Origin: Brevibacterium paucivorans | GTDB taxonomy: Bacteria > Actinomycetota > Actinomycetes > Actinomycetales > Brevibacteriaceae | Length of the DNA stretch: 64,000 bases | NCBI RefSeq assembly: GCF_016907735.1 | Contig: NZ_JAFBCP010000001.1 | Location: 1,178,001-1,242,000 of the forward strand | Direction of reading: 5' to 3' | Shown: positions 28,246-40,143 of the stretch, piece by piece | How positions within the stretch are numbered: position 1 is the first letter of the stretch | How the letters are laid out: each line of letters begins with the position of its first letter | Notes under the pieces: model-generated | What the model saw: the letters and a program-made list of their open reading frames with translations, nothing else | Told to the model about the DNA's origin: nothing | The model's database searches: none | Program-made: the position numbers and the translations under genes

Positions 28246-29202
28246 CTACTTCTTCTTTTTCTTCTTTTGACGAGCCTTGCTCATGGGTTGTTGACGCTGG
28301 CCGGACTTAGGCTGTGTTTCCGACTCAGCGGCCTTCTTCGGCTGCATTGATTTAGGAAGCGGTTTGCCCTGGCGTTCACGGCGAGCAATGAGTTCTTTTT
28401 CGGCCTTGGAACCGGGGGTAGGCATATTGCGAATCACGATGAACTGCTGAACCATGGTCCATACGTTTGAAACGAGCCAGTACACAATCAAACCAAGTGG
28501 GAAGTAAATACCACCCACAGCGAAGATAATCGGCATCATGTACAGAAGCATCTTCTGCTGTTGCATGAACGGGTTGTTCATGGCTGCTTCCGACATGTTC
28601 TTCGCCATGATCTGGCGTTGCGTGATGAACTGGGTAACACCCATAATCACGATCAGGATCGCAGTGAGGACCTTGGTTCCAAGGTCGCCCTGAAGGAAGG
28701 TGTCAGAAAGCTCTACACCGAAAATCGAGGCGTGCGTTGCTTGGCTTGCAAGCTCCTGTGTTAGACCACCGATGGGTGGAATGTCACCGTTACCAATTCC
28801 TTCAGTGTTGCGAATAACGCGGTACAGCGAAAAGAAGATTGGCATCTGAACCAAGAGTGGCAAACACGAAGCGAATGGGTTAGTCCCGTGCTTCTTGAAC
28901 AGCGCCTGCTGTTCTTCTGCCATCTGTTGCCTGGAGAACTGGTCGCGCTTACCCTTGTACTTCTTTTGCAGCTCCATCATTTCTGGTTGCAGAAGCTGCA
29001 TCTTGCGCTGCGCCTTAATCTGGTAGACAAACAGCGGAATCAGCACAGCACGCACAACGATCGTCAAGCCTGCAATCGATGCGACCCACGTCCACCCGGC
29101 GGTTGGGCTCATTCCCAATGCGGTGAAAGCCATGTGGAAGAATGCAAGAATCCAAGCGACGACCCACTCAATGGGCAGAAGTAGCTTGCCTAGCCAGTCC
29201 AT
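28246..29202 (-). CDS. yidC: Membrane protein insertase YidC (Oxa1 family)
   Basis: Inserts proteins into the membrane alone or with SecYEG. It is 318 residues, the Gram-positive type without the large periplasmic domain. The first membrane segment lies near 10-30; the core includes GLTIVVRAVLIPLFVYQIKAQRK, with the functional Arg, and NPFASCLPLLVQMPIFFSLYRV. The C-terminal tail is strongly basic (KSMQPKKAA..., ending KKKKKK) and probably contacts the ribosome. It is not a lipoprotein. Confidence 0.96.
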   Translation of the reverse strand: MDWLGKLLLPIEWVVAWILAFFHMAFTALGMSPTAGWTWVASIAGLTIVVRAVLIPLFVYQIKAQRKMQLLQPEMMELQKKYKGKRDQFSRQQMAEEQQALFKKHGTNPFASCLPLLVQMPIFFSLYRVIRNTEGIGNGDIPPIGGLTQELASQATHASIFGVELSDTFLQGDLGTKVLTAILIVIMGVTQFITQRQIMAKNMSEAAMNNPFMQQQKMLLYMMPIIFAVGGIYFPLGLIVYWLVSNVWTMVQQFIVIRNMPTPGSKAEKELIARRERQGKPLPKSMQPKKAAESETQPKSGQRQQPMSKARQKKKKKK

Positions 29203-29213
29203 GTAGTAATCTC

Positions 29214-29606
29214 CTAGACGCTGCGAGAAGCGTCATCTGTAAAAGCGTCAGGCACCATTGTGCCATTGTTCGCTCGCTTCATTTCCAAACTCCGCTGGTG
29301 AAGCACCGACCCGTGTACATAGTCGACGCCACCTTGCGAAAAGGGGTTACACCTGAGCAGTCGCCATACTGTCATGGCCGACCCCATAAACAAACCTTTA
29401 ACTTCGAACGCATCCAGTGCGTATTTGGAACACGTGGGGTAGTACTTACACACGTTCCCGTATAGTTTCGACACAGTTCCGCGATACCCGCGCATAAACC
29501 ATACCGCCGGCATCCGTGGCGCTATCACGCACGCATGACCGATCTTCGCCCACACGCCACGTGGCCACGGAGGAAGCGATGACGGCGTGGTTTCCAAGCT
29601 CTTCAC
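29214..29606 (-). CDS. yidD: Membrane protein insertion efficiency factor YidD
   Basis: Small membrane-associated helper of YidC. The family core is CKYYPTCSKYALDAFEVKGLFMGSAMTVWRLLRCNPFSQGGVD (three conserved cysteines and the NPFSQGG end). The product is 130 residues because of extra residues at both ends, compared with 70-90 usual. Its ATG overlaps the rnpA stop by 4 bp. Confidence 0.93.
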   Translation of the reverse strand: MKSLETTPSSLPPWPRGVWAKIGHACVIAPRMPAVWFMRGYRGTVSKLYGNVCKYYPTCSKYALDAFEVKGLFMGSAMTVWRLLRCNPFSQGGVDYVHGSVLHQRSLEMKRANNGTMVPDAFTDDASRSV

Positions 29607-29947
29607 TGGTGGTCCTCTGGCAGTACGCGACTCAGCGCTACGTCGAAGTCACGTTCTAAATGAATGAACTCACTGCGAGATGACTGGGGGAGCGCACGTA
29701 CCACGTAAATGCCTGGAGACATCTGCGTTAATCGTTCGTGTGCAATGGCACGTAGCCGACGTTTCACACGGTTACGGGTAACCGCATTTCCAATACTTTT
29801 AGAGACAACAAACCCCACGCGCGGGGCGTGGGATTCCGAGTCGAGTGCTACGTGAAGGATCAGGTTCCGGGTCCCGGCCTTCAGACCGGAGCGAAATGCG
29901 CGCCGAAAGTCCTCAGAGCTCCGAACCCGGTTCCCGACCGGTAACAC
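29603..29947 (-). CDS. rnpA: Ribonuclease P protein component
   Basis: Basic 114-residue subunit that assists the RNase P RNA in maturing tRNA 5' ends. It begins MLPVGNRVRSSEDFRRAFR and carries the signature GFVVSKSIGNAVTRNRVKRRLRAI. It directly abuts rpmH, the near-universal bacterial order. Confidence 0.96.
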   Translation of the reverse strand: MLPVGNRVRSSEDFRRAFRSGLKAGTRNLILHVALDSESHAPRVGFVVSKSIGNAVTRNRVKRRLRAIAHERLTQMSPGIYVVRALPQSSRSEFIHLERDFDVALSRVLPEDHQ

Positions 29948-30085
29948 TTAGGCTGAAAGGTTAGCGCGACCCTTGCGACGACGAGCAGCAAGAATGCTGC
30001 GTCCGGCGCGGGTACGCATACGCAGGCGGAAGCCGTGGGTCTTGGCACGCTTACGGTTGTTTGGCTGGAAGGTACGCTTGCTCAC
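29948..30085 (-). CDS. rpmH: 50S ribosomal protein L34
   Basis: The 45-residue product ([15 protein letters not shown]..., with [16 protein letters not shown]) has normal L34 length. The start is GTG 30085, with GGAG 8 nt upstream; the frame is open to 30136, but those codons fall in the leader. It is the first gene of the minus-strand rpmH-rnpA-yidD-yidC-jag-rsmG run that points away from dnaA. Confidence 0.95.
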   Translation of the reverse strand: MSKRTFQPNNRKRAKTHGFRLRMRTRAGRSILAARRRKGRANLSA

Positions 30086-30406
30086 TTTAGTTCTCCGTCT
30101 ATGTCGAAACTGTTTTGCGGTGCCATGGGCTGGCACGGTGCGCTATCTACGGCGCTCCTGCGACCAGGCCGAATCAGTCACATCATGCAAAGGCCCGCAA
30201 CACAGGACACTCAAGCATAAAGCGTGTGCGACTGGTTGGTCAAACCATACGGGCTCAAAGGTGCGTAGGTTCACATTTTCGTCATATGAGCTTTGCTTGA
30301 GCGGTTCTCGCTTTACCTGATGTACACATCAAGTCTTCTTTTCAATTACATCAGTGTAGTTAAACAGGGTTATAAACACCGACTTCCACAAATGACAACC
30401 ATGTAG

Positions 30407-30510
30407 TTATCCACAAACTTGTCCACCGATGTGGATAATTCAAGGGTGACGGGTTGAGAATTCCACATTGTGTGGAAAACTATGTGGAAGTAGAACTATC
30501 TCTATCCACA
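30407..30510. other. DnaA-box cluster upstream of dnaA (origin region, part 1)
   Basis: The 454-bp rpmH-dnaA spacer contains perfect DnaA boxes TTATCCACA at 30407-30415 (+) and 30430-30438 (-), a near box TTGTCCACC at 30419-30427, and weaker matches TTTTCCACA at 30471-30479 (-) and CTATCCACA at 30502-30510 (+). An AT-rich stretch precedes them at 30290-30390. This suits origin function and dnaA autoregulation. The rest of the spacer (30086-30290) shows nothing recognisable. Confidence 0.8.
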
Positions 30511-30539
30511 CGTGTGTTCACGCACCCTTTAGGAACCAC

Positions 30540-31970
30540 ATGAGCAACGAAAACGAGAACCTTCAACAGATCTGGACGGATGTCGTTGAAGGAATGCGCG
30601 CCGACTCTCAACTTCAACCCCGCTTGAAAGGCTTTTTGGGACTAGCAGCACCCAAAGCGATCGTTGAAGACTTGGTGGTGATCTCGGTCCCCAACGACCT
30701 GACCCGCCACACGTTTGAGCGGGAACTCCGACAACCGCTGGGGCAGGCTTTCAGCGAAGCTCTGGGAAGGCACGTGTCGTTCGCGTTCGCGCTTGATTCC
30801 AACATGAACACAGACCCCGCACCTGCAGAGGAACCTGCGACGACCTCGGCGCCGGAACCCCAGGCCGTGGCACCCGCTGAACCTACGCTGGCAGCGCCTG
30901 CAGACTTTCCCGAGGTGGGAAGCTCAGATCTGAACCCCAAGTACACGTTCGACAGTTTCGTTATCGGTGCGTCCAACCGTTTCGCTCACGCAGCCGCATT
31001 TGCGGTAGCCGAATCACCCGCCAAGGCGTACAACCCGCTGTTCATTTATGGGGATTCGGGACTGGGCAAGACCCACTTGTTGCACGCTGTGGGGCACTAT
31101 GCACTCCAGCTGTATCCCAAGATCAGGGTGCGATACGTGTCCAGTGAGGAGTTTGTGAACGACTTCATTAACACGGTTGGATCGCAGGTGACCTCGAACA
31201 CGTTGCGTCCTGCGTTCCAGCGCCGGTACCGGGAAGTCGACATCCTCATGATTGACGACATCCAGTTCTTGCAAGGCAAAGACGCGACGGTAGAAGAGTT
31301 TTTCCACACCTTTAACGCGCTGCACGCGGAAAACAAGCAGGTCATCATCACGTCTGACCAGCCACCAAAAATGCTGAAAGGCTTTGAGGAGCGTCTGCGT
31401 TCAAGGTTTGAGTCTGGGCTTCTTACCGATGTCCAGCCGCCGGACCTCGAAACTCGTTTTGCGATTCTTCGGAACAAAGCCGCTAATGAGAACCTGGCCG
31501 TGCCAGATGAGGTCTTGGAATTCATCGCCTCGCGAGTTTCCTCAAACATTCGAGAACTGGAAGGGGCTCTCATTCGTGTCACCGCGTTCTCGAACCTCAA
31601 CGAACAAGTCATTGATGTGGGACTTGCCCAAACAGTTTTGAAGGACTTCATCACCCATGATGAAACGCCTGAAATCACTGCGACCGACATCATGGGGCAG
31701 ACCGCCCAGTACTTCAACCTGTCGATCGAGGATTTACAGGGGTCGAGTCGTTCGCGCACGTTGACTACTGCTCGGCAGATCGCCATGTACCTGTGTCGTG
31801 AACTCACGGATCTGTCGCTTCCCAAGATTGGTGAAGCCTTTGGCGGGCGCGACCACACAACGGTCATGCACGCCAACCGCAAGATTGGTACGCAGATGGC
31901 TGAACGTCGTGCGATCTACACACAGGTCACGGAACTCACCAACCGGATCAAGCAACAGCACCGGCTTTAG
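30540..31970 (+). CDS. dnaA: Chromosomal replication initiator DnaA
   Basis: AAA+ initiator that melts the origin. Domain I (about 1-85), a Pro/Ala-rich linker (about 88-130), the AAA+ domain from KYTFDSFVIGASNRFAHAAA with Walker A GDSGLGKTH and Walker B ILMIDDIQFLQ, and domain IV with the DNA-binding signature GGRDHTTVMHA. ATG 30540 (MSNENENLQQ...) is chosen; it has AGGA upstream, and the frame upstream to 30468 overlaps DnaA boxes. The product is 476 residues. Confidence 0.98.
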   Translation: MSNENENLQQIWTDVVEGMRADSQLQPRLKGFLGLAAPKAIVEDLVVISVPNDLTRHTFERELRQPLGQAFSEALGRHVSFAFALDSNMNTDPAPAEEPATTSAPEPQAVAPAEPTLAAPADFPEVGSSDLNPKYTFDSFVIGASNRFAHAAAFAVAESPAKAYNPLFIYGDSGLGKTHLLHAVGHYALQLYPKIRVRYVSSEEFVNDFINTVGSQVTSNTLRPAFQRRYREVDILMIDDIQFLQGKDATVEEFFHTFNALHAENKQVIITSDQPPKMLKGFEERLRSRFESGLLTDVQPPDLETRFAILRNKAANENLAVPDEVLEFIASRVSSNIRELEGALIRVTAFSNLNEQVIDVGLAQTVLKDFITHDETPEITATDIMGQTAQYFNLSIEDLQGSSRSRTLTTARQIAMYLCRELTDLSLPKIGEAFGGRDHTTVMHANRKIGTQMAERRAIYTQVTELTNRIKQQHRL

Positions 31971-31985
31971 GGTTCATACTCGCGT

Positions 31986-32009
31986 CTGCCCGGGGCAGTC
32001 CCCGGGCAG
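31986..32009 (+). terminator. Hairpin after dnaA
   Basis: Perfect 10-bp GC-rich arms CTGCCCGGGG and CCCCGGGCAG with loop CAGT, 16 bp past the dnaA stop. No T run follows, so termination may be partial. Confidence 0.7.
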
Positions 32010-32059
32010 GGGCGACCTCTGTAAACGTGCGCACGCACGCAATTAACACAAACAACACG

Positions 32060-32283
32060 TTGTTCACAATTGTGGAAAAGCCTGTGCATAGTAGTTGTTT
32101 TCCTGTGGGGTTATGAATGAACTTTTCACTACCGTCGGTGGATGTCTGTGTAACTACCTCGATGTAACTCACAAGCGTCCACTGGTACGTGGATCTTTAC
32201 GCACACACGTGTACACACGGCACAAATCTCGTTTGAGCGCATAAACGCTCGATGACATTCATGTAATTCCACAGTTTCCACAA
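32060..32283. other. DnaA-box-like sequences in the dnaA-dnaN spacer (origin region, part 2)
   Basis: The 471-bp dnaA-dnaN spacer is AT-richer than its surroundings and holds near-consensus boxes: TTGTTCACA at 32060-32068, TTTCCACAA on the minus strand at 32070-32078, AATTCCACA at 32265-32273 and TTTCCACAA at 32275-32283. In mycobacteria and Streptomyces oriC lies in this spacer, so this may be the unwinding part. Confidence 0.6.
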
Positions 32284-32441
32284 CGCCTACTACTGCAAAT
32301 ATTTTCAAGTTGAGTAACAAGAAGCGACGCCGCGCCCTGCTGAGAACCGAACTGCGAGCCACGAATTACAAAAAATTGCCCGGGGTATAACCGGCGTGTA
32401 AAGTTGCAATCTGCGAATAAGTACGAACTTTGGGGAGAGAC

Positions 32442-33581
32442 GTGAACGCAGACAACACCGTTAAGTTCAAAGTTGAACGTGACGTCTTTGCCGACGCAGT
32501 TACTTGGGCAGCCAAGAACTTGCCTCAGCGTCCAATCATCCCTGTTCTCACAGGTGTTTTGGTCACTGCTGAAAGCGACGGAACTGTCCGCTTGGCGTTC
32601 TACGACTGGGAAGTTTCCCAGCGCATCACGATAGAAGCTGAAGTTGACGCGCCTGGAACGTTCCTGGTTTCTGGTCGCCTTTTGGCTGATATCGCGCGTG
32701 CGTTGCCACCTCAGCAGGTAGTTCTTGAACTGAACAACGGCAAAGTGGATATTTCGTGTGGTTCCTCGCGCTTCTCGCTCATGACCATGCCGGTTGAGGA
32801 ATACCCTGACCTGCCAACAATCCCTGACACCACGGGTGTTGTGAGTGCATCCACATTCCAGCACGCAGTGTCACAGGTTGCTGTGGCTGCTTCTCGTGAC
32901 GACACTCTGCCTATTCTGACGAGTGTTCGTATCGAGATTGAGGGTGACAAAGTCACGTTGCTGGCAACTGACCGTTACCGTCTGGCCGTTCGCCAGTTCA
33001 CATGGAACCCACGCACACCGGACTTCTCTGCAAACGCTTTGCTTCGCGGTAAGACGCTCACCGAGGTTGCCAAGTCAATGTCGGGCGATGTCGAAATCTC
33101 GCTGGCGGAATCCAACGGCAAGGAAATGCTGGCGTTTTCGTCTGAAGGCCGAGTAGTGACTTCGCTTCTCATCGAAGGTGACTACCCCAAGGTGCGTTCG
33201 TTGTTCCCCAAGGAGTCGACAATTTCGGCTGTTCTGCAGGTGGGAGCGCTCCGCGAAGCAGTTCGCCGTGTGTCACTTGTCGCTGAACGCAACACTCCTA
33301 TCAAGTTTGAGTTCGCTGATGGCTCTCTTGTTCTTCGCGCCGGCGCTGGAGATGACGCGCAGGCGAGTGAAGCGCTTCCGGCCACAATCGAGGGCGGCGA
33401 CATTCTCACGGGCTTCAACCCGAACTACATTTCCGAGGGACTCAACGCAATTGATACCCCGTATGTGCGCTTCAGCCTGACTGACCCTAAGAAACCAGTG
33501 GTGATTTCTGGTATGCAGGAACCGGACGGTGAAGTCGATTCGGCTTACCGCTACTTGCTCATGCCGATTCTGCGTTTCTAA
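32442..33581 (+). CDS. dnaN: DNA polymerase III beta subunit (sliding clamp)
   Basis: Ring-shaped processivity clamp made of three similar domains; 379 residues, with motifs such as RPIIPVLTGVLV, FLVSGRLLADIARALP, DDTLPILTSVRIE and the C-terminal YRYLLMPILRF. Start GTG 32442 is preceded by GGGGAGAG; TTG 32430 overlaps that site and is less likely. It is followed 12 bp later by recF. Confidence 0.97.
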   Translation: MNADNTVKFKVERDVFADAVTWAAKNLPQRPIIPVLTGVLVTAESDGTVRLAFYDWEVSQRITIEAEVDAPGTFLVSGRLLADIARALPPQQVVLELNNGKVDISCGSSRFSLMTMPVEEYPDLPTIPDTTGVVSASTFQHAVSQVAVAASRDDTLPILTSVRIEIEGDKVTLLATDRYRLAVRQFTWNPRTPDFSANALLRGKTLTEVAKSMSGDVEISLAESNGKEMLAFSSEGRVVTSLLIEGDYPKVRSLFPKESTISAVLQVGALREAVRRVSLVAERNTPIKFEFADGSLVLRAGAGDDAQASEALPATIEGGDILTGFNPNYISEGLNAIDTPYVRFSLTDPKKPVVISGMQEPDGEVDSAYRYLLMPILRF

Positions 33582-33593
33582 GCGAGGTTAAAC

Positions 33594-34712
33594 ATGTGGG
33601 TTTCGCAGCTGCGTCTGCGTAACTTTCGATCTTACGAGTCCTTCGACGTTGCTCTAGAAAAGGGCGTAAGCACGTTCGTGGCCCCTAATGGGTGGGGAAA
33701 GACCAACCTTGTCGAAGCGTTGGCTTATGTTTCGCATTTGAAGTCACACCGGGTTTCCCAGGATCTGCCGTTGGTGAGGTCTGGATGTAATGAGGCAACG
33801 GTTGCCGTTCTTGCTCACCGAGGTGCCCGTCAGTTGGCCTTAGAAGTCACCGTTCGTGCTAAAGGGGCGAATTCGGCTCGTATTCAGCGGCAGTCGGTGC
33901 GGCCACGTGAGTTGGTTGGTCTTTTGCCATGTGTGGTGTTCGCGCCCGAAGACTTGGGCCTGGTGAAAGGGGAGCCGGCCCAGCGCCGGGACTTCCTCGA
34001 TGATTTACTGGTGACTCAGTCGCCTAGATTCGTGGCCGTGCGAGCCGACTTTGACCGAGCGCTCAAGCAACGCAACGCCTTATTAAAGGAACTGAAAAAT
34101 AACCGCGATCCAGGTCTTGAAGCAACGCTTGCCATTTGGGATGAGGCATTTGCCGAGGCTGCGTCCCAGCTGGTGGTGGGGCGAATGGACTTGGTGAAGC
34201 GACTGACTCAACCTTTGCAGCAGGACTTTGCCACCCTGGCGCAGGATGCCAACGCGGACCGCAAAACCGTGAGCGCAACCTATTCCTCACGGATCGATTA
34301 TTTGGGTATCGAAAATACCACTGATGCCAAGAACGCAGTTATTGAAGCGCTTCAGGCCAGGCGGGTTCCCGAAATTGACCGTGGGCTGACCCTAGTCGGG
34401 CCACAACGCGATGACCTTGAACTGGAGATCGGCGGAGTTTCGGCTAAACACTACGCTTCGCACGGTGAGTCGTGGTCGGTGGCGTTGGCGTTGAAATTGG
34501 CCGGCTGGCACGTATTACAAGAGGACAACAGTGGCCCAGACGACTCCGCTGTTTTGGTCCTCGATGACGTTTTCGCTGAACTTGATGAAGGTCGCCGCAA
34601 CAGGCTGGCGGGAATGCTCGAACCCGCGCAACAGGTCCTTATCACGGCAGCCGTCCCCGGTGACGTTCCAGAGTCCTTGCACTCGACCATCATTGACCTG
34701 CAGGACGCGTAG
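33594..34712 (+). CDS. recF: DNA replication and repair protein RecF
   Basis: SMC-like ATPase that helps load RecA at gaps. It is 372 residues, with LRLRNFRSYESFDVALEKG, Walker A APNGWGKTN, the QRRDFLDD motif, signature ASHGESWSVALALKLA and Walker B VLVLDDVFAELDEGRR. The stop overlaps the next start by one base. Confidence 0.97.
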   Translation: MWVSQLRLRNFRSYESFDVALEKGVSTFVAPNGWGKTNLVEALAYVSHLKSHRVSQDLPLVRSGCNEATVAVLAHRGARQLALEVTVRAKGANSARIQRQSVRPRELVGLLPCVVFAPEDLGLVKGEPAQRRDFLDDLLVTQSPRFVAVRADFDRALKQRNALLKELKNNRDPGLEATLAIWDEAFAEAASQLVVGRMDLVKRLTQPLQQDFATLAQDANADRKTVSATYSSRIDYLGIENTTDAKNAVIEALQARRVPEIDRGLTLVGPQRDDLELEIGGVSAKHYASHGESWSVALALKLAGWHVLQEDNSGPDDSAVLVLDDVFAELDEGRRNRLAGMLEPAQQVLITAAVPGDVPESLHSTIIDLQDA

Positions 34713-35233
34713 TGGGGGAGTACACCCTGGGGGATCCAACCACCTCGGTGGCGGTTTTGGAGGCGTTGGACCGGGTGCGTCGAATGGGAGACGGGGCGGA
34801 CTTGGCAGCTGGCGTACAGCGTTCGTGGCGTAGTTATACCCGCGCCGAGGTCGTTTATTCCGGACCCGGTAAGGATCCCCGGGATCCGCAGAAGTTGGGG
34901 GCCAGCCTGGCTGCGCTGACGAAGAAGTTTGGGTGGAAGACCCAGCTCGATGTGGGTGAGTTGATGGGTAGGTGGCCGCAACTTGTGGGCGCCAACGTTG
35001 CCGAGCACTGCGTGCCGGTGATCTGCGAACCACCCAAGCTGGTGGTGCGCGCAAGTTCGAGCACGTGGGCCACGCAGATGCGCGTGATGTCGGCCATGCT
35101 TTTGGACCGGCTGGAGAAAGAGCTGGGCCGGCGAGTCATTGATGAGATTGAGATCATGGGGCCTGCGCAGAAATCGTGGAAACGTGGTCGCCGTTCGGTC
35201 AAGGGCAGAGGTCCCCGGGACACGTACGGGTAA
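34712..35233 (+). CDS. dciA: DciA-like DUF721 protein
   Basis: A 173-residue protein of the DUF721 family, the ancestral bacterial loader of replicative helicase. The family domain spans about 85-165 (WPQLVGANVAEHCVPV, LVVRASSSTWATQMRVMSAMLLDRLEKELG). The N-terminus is variable. GTG 34712 overlaps the recF stop. No DnaC or DnaI is seen in the window, so it probably serves the DnaB at 28-1401. Confidence 0.88.
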   Translation: MGEYTLGDPTTSVAVLEALDRVRRMGDGADLAAGVQRSWRSYTRAEVVYSGPGKDPRDPQKLGASLAALTKKFGWKTQLDVGELMGRWPQLVGANVAEHCVPVICEPPKLVVRASSSTWATQMRVMSAMLLDRLEKELGRRVIDEIEIMGPAQKSWKRGRRSVKGRGPRDTYG

Positions 35234-35409
35234 CAGGCGTGACTAACACGTACGGATAGTCCGCAATTTGTGAAAGCTCTGAACGCCCAAATAACGGCCG
35301 CACACCCGTAGAGCTAAGGGGCGGTGTGTGAATCGGGATAAACTTCCAAATTTGCCCGGTTTAAACGCCTTATATAAAGGTGTGAGGGTCGCGAACACGA
35401 TACTATTGA

Positions 35410-37434
<2,025 letters not shown>

Positions 37435-37494
37435 GACATACGACGTTGCCAGCTCGCGGGTGCGAGTCAGCGTTCAGACACGAGGAGGGCTTAA

Positions 37495-40143
37495 GTGGCC
37501 GACGAAACTCACGGTGAGGACCAGACACCAGAAGAATCGCAAGGTGTAGTGGCCTCACGGGTTGAAAAGGTTGACCTCAACCTTGAAATGCAGCGTAGTT
37601 ACTTGGACTACGCAATGAGTGTGATTGTGGGGCGTGCGCTTCCCGACGCCAGGGACGGTTTGAAGCCGGTTCACCGTCGCGTTCTCTATGCGATGTACGA
37701 CGGTGGGTACCGTCCTGACCGCAACTACTCCAAGTGCTCACGTGTTGTGGGTGACGTGATGGGTCAGTACCACCCACACGGTGACTCCGCGATCTACGAC
37801 GCATTGGTGCGTTTGGTTCAGCCGTGGGCCATGCGCTACCCGCTCATTGACGGGCAGGGTAACTTCGGTTCGGCTGGTAATGACGGGGCGGCTGCTCCTC
37901 GTTACACCGAATGCAAGATGGCGCCACTGTCCTTGGAGATGGTGCGTGACATCGAAGAAGACACGGTCGACTTCCAGGACAACTACGACGGGCGTAACCA
38001 AGAGCCTGTGTACTTGCCGGCGCGGTTCCCTAACCTGTTGGTCAACGGTTCGGCCGGTATTGCGGTGGGTATGGCCACGAACATTCCGCCGCACAATCTG
38101 CGGGAAGTAGCAGCAGGTGCTCAGTGGTTGTTGTCGCACCCGGATGCCACAAACGAAGAGGCGCTTGAAGCGCTACTGGGCATTATCAAGGGGCCAGACT
38201 TCCCCAATGGCGCCACCATTTTGGGGCGCAAGGGGATTGAAGACGCTTACCGTACTGGTCGTGGGTCGATCACACAGCGTGCAGTTGTGGAAGTGGAAGA
38301 GATCCAGGGGCGCACGTGCCTGGTGGTGACTGAACTTCCGTACATGGTGAACCCGGATACGTTGGCCAACAAGATCGCGTCGTATGTCAAAGACGGCAAG
38401 GTGGCCGGTATTGCTGACCTGCGTGACGAGTCCTCTGGACGTACCGGCCAGCGCTTGGTCATCGTCCTGAAGCGCGATGCGGTTGCCAAGGTCGTGCTGA
38501 ACAACCTGTACAAGCACACGCAACTGCAGGAAAACTTCTCGGCGAACATGCTGGCGCTGGTGGACAACGTGCCGCGTACCTTGTCCATTGACGCGTTCTT
38601 GCGCCTGTGGGTGAAGCACCAGATTGACGTGATTGTGCGTCGTACGCGCTTCCGTTTGAAGAAGGCAGAAGAACGCGCGCACATTCTGCGCGGTTACCTC
38701 AAGGCTCTGTCTGCTCTTGACGAAGTGATTGCTTTGATTCGTCGTTCGCCGTCTTCAGATGAGGCGCGGACCGGCCTGATGGAACTGCTGGATGTCGACG
38801 ACATCCAGGCAAATGCGATTTTGGACTTGCAGTTGCGTCGTCTGGCAGCGCTTGAACGTCTCAAGATTGAAGAAGAAGCGCAGAAGATCGAAGAGCTGAT
38901 CAAGGACTACAACGACATCCTGGAAACGCCTGCGCGTCAGCGTGAGATCGTGTCGGAAGAGCTTGACGCGATTGTGCAGCGCTACGGAGACGACCGCCGT
39001 ACCAAGATTCTGGCTGGGTTCGACGGGGATGTGTCCATGGAGGACCTCATCCCTGAAGAGGAAGTTGTCGTCACCATTACTCGTGGAGGGTATGCAAAGC
39101 GCACCCAGTCTGCGTTGTACCGGGCCCAACACCGAGGTGGTAAGGGCATCACGGGTGCCCGCCTGCGTGGGGACGATGTGGTGGAGCAGTTCTTCGTAAC
39201 GTCGACGCACAACTGGTTGTTGTTCTTTACCAACACAGGGCGTGTGTACCGGGCAAAAGCTTATGAGCTGCCAGAAGGTATGCGTGACGCTAAGGGTCAG
39301 CACGTTGCGAACCTGTTGGCGCTCCAGCCGGATGAAGAGATCGCGGAAGTCCTGTCGATCCCGGACTATGACGCGGCGCAGTACTTGATGCTTGCCACGA
39401 AGTCTGGTCTGGTGAAGAAGACACGGTTGTCCGAATACGACTCCAACCGTACGGGTGGTGTCATTGCGATCAACCTGCGCGAAATGGCAGATGGAAAGCC
39501 AGACGAACTGGTTTCAGCGCGCTTGGTTGACGCTGACGACCACCTGCTTCTGGTGTCCCGTAAAGGTATGTCGATCAGGTTCGCCGCGGACGACTCGACA
39601 ATCAGGCCGACGGGGCGTGCCACCTCGGGCGTCACCGGAATGAAGTTCAAAGGTGACGACACCTTGCTCACCATGGACGTCCTCACCCCAGGCACGTACG
39701 TGTTCGTAGTGACGGAGGCCGGATTCGCAAAACGCACCCCGGTTGAGGAATACCGTTTGCAGGGACGTGGCGGATTCGGAATCAAGGTCGCTAAAATCAC
39801 TGAGCAGCGCGGAGATCTGGTGGGCGGACTGATCGTGTCTGAAGGTGACGACGTGTTCGTTGTCATGGAAATGGGCAAGGTCGTGCGTTCTAAGATCGAC
39901 GAGGTTCCCGCGAAGGGACGCAACACGATGGGAGTCGTGTTTGCGAAGCCGGGTAAGAAGGACCGTATTATTGCGGTGACTCGGGGACCGGAAGCTGAAG
40001 ACATTCTGGATGAAGTCGAAGAAGGTACGGTTTCTGACGCTGAGAATGATGGCCAGTCAGTAGACTCGGACCAGTCAGAGGCAACTCAAGACGGCCAGTC
40101 AGCGGAAACCCAATCAGCAGACGAAGGTGATGGACACCAGTGA
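37495..40143 (+). CDS. gyrA: DNA gyrase subunit A
   Basis: DNA cleavage and wrapping subunit, 882 residues. The catalytic tyrosine is Tyr137 in AAPRYTE. The quinolone region reads [14 protein letters not shown] with Ser98 and the downstream Asp unchanged, a sensitive-type sequence. The C-terminal pinwheel includes the GyrA box QRGGKG-like HRGGKGITG. The last 50 residues are acidic and Ser/Gln-rich. Start GTG 37495 has GAGGAGG upstream. The stop overlaps the next gene's GTG by 4 bp. Confidence 0.98.
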   Translation: MADETHGEDQTPEESQGVVASRVEKVDLNLEMQRSYLDYAMSVIVGRALPDARDGLKPVHRRVLYAMYDGGYRPDRNYSKCSRVVGDVMGQYHPHGDSAIYDALVRLVQPWAMRYPLIDGQGNFGSAGNDGAAAPRYTECKMAPLSLEMVRDIEEDTVDFQDNYDGRNQEPVYLPARFPNLLVNGSAGIAVGMATNIPPHNLREVAAGAQWLLSHPDATNEEALEALLGIIKGPDFPNGATILGRKGIEDAYRTGRGSITQRAVVEVEEIQGRTCLVVTELPYMVNPDTLANKIASYVKDGKVAGIADLRDESSGRTGQRLVIVLKRDAVAKVVLNNLYKHTQLQENFSANMLALVDNVPRTLSIDAFLRLWVKHQIDVIVRRTRFRLKKAEERAHILRGYLKALSALDEVIALIRRSPSSDEARTGLMELLDVDDIQANAILDLQLRRLAALERLKIEEEAQKIEELIKDYNDILETPARQREIVSEELDAIVQRYGDDRRTKILAGFDGDVSMEDLIPEEEVVVTITRGGYAKRTQSALYRAQHRGGKGITGARLRGDDVVEQFFVTSTHNWLLFFTNTGRVYRAKAYELPEGMRDAKGQHVANLLALQPDEEIAEVLSIPDYDAAQYLMLATKSGLVKKTRLSEYDSNRTGGVIAINLREMADGKPDELVSARLVDADDHLLLVSRKGMSIRFAADDSTIRPTGRATSGVTGMKFKGDDTLLTMDVLTPGTYVFVVTEAGFAKRTPVEEYRLQGRGGFGIKVAKITEQRGDLVGGLIVSEGDDVFVVMEMGKVVRSKIDEVPAKGRNTMGVVFAKPGKKDRIIAVTRGPEAEDILDEVEEGTVSDAENDGQSVDSDQSEATQDGQSAETQSADEGDGHQ

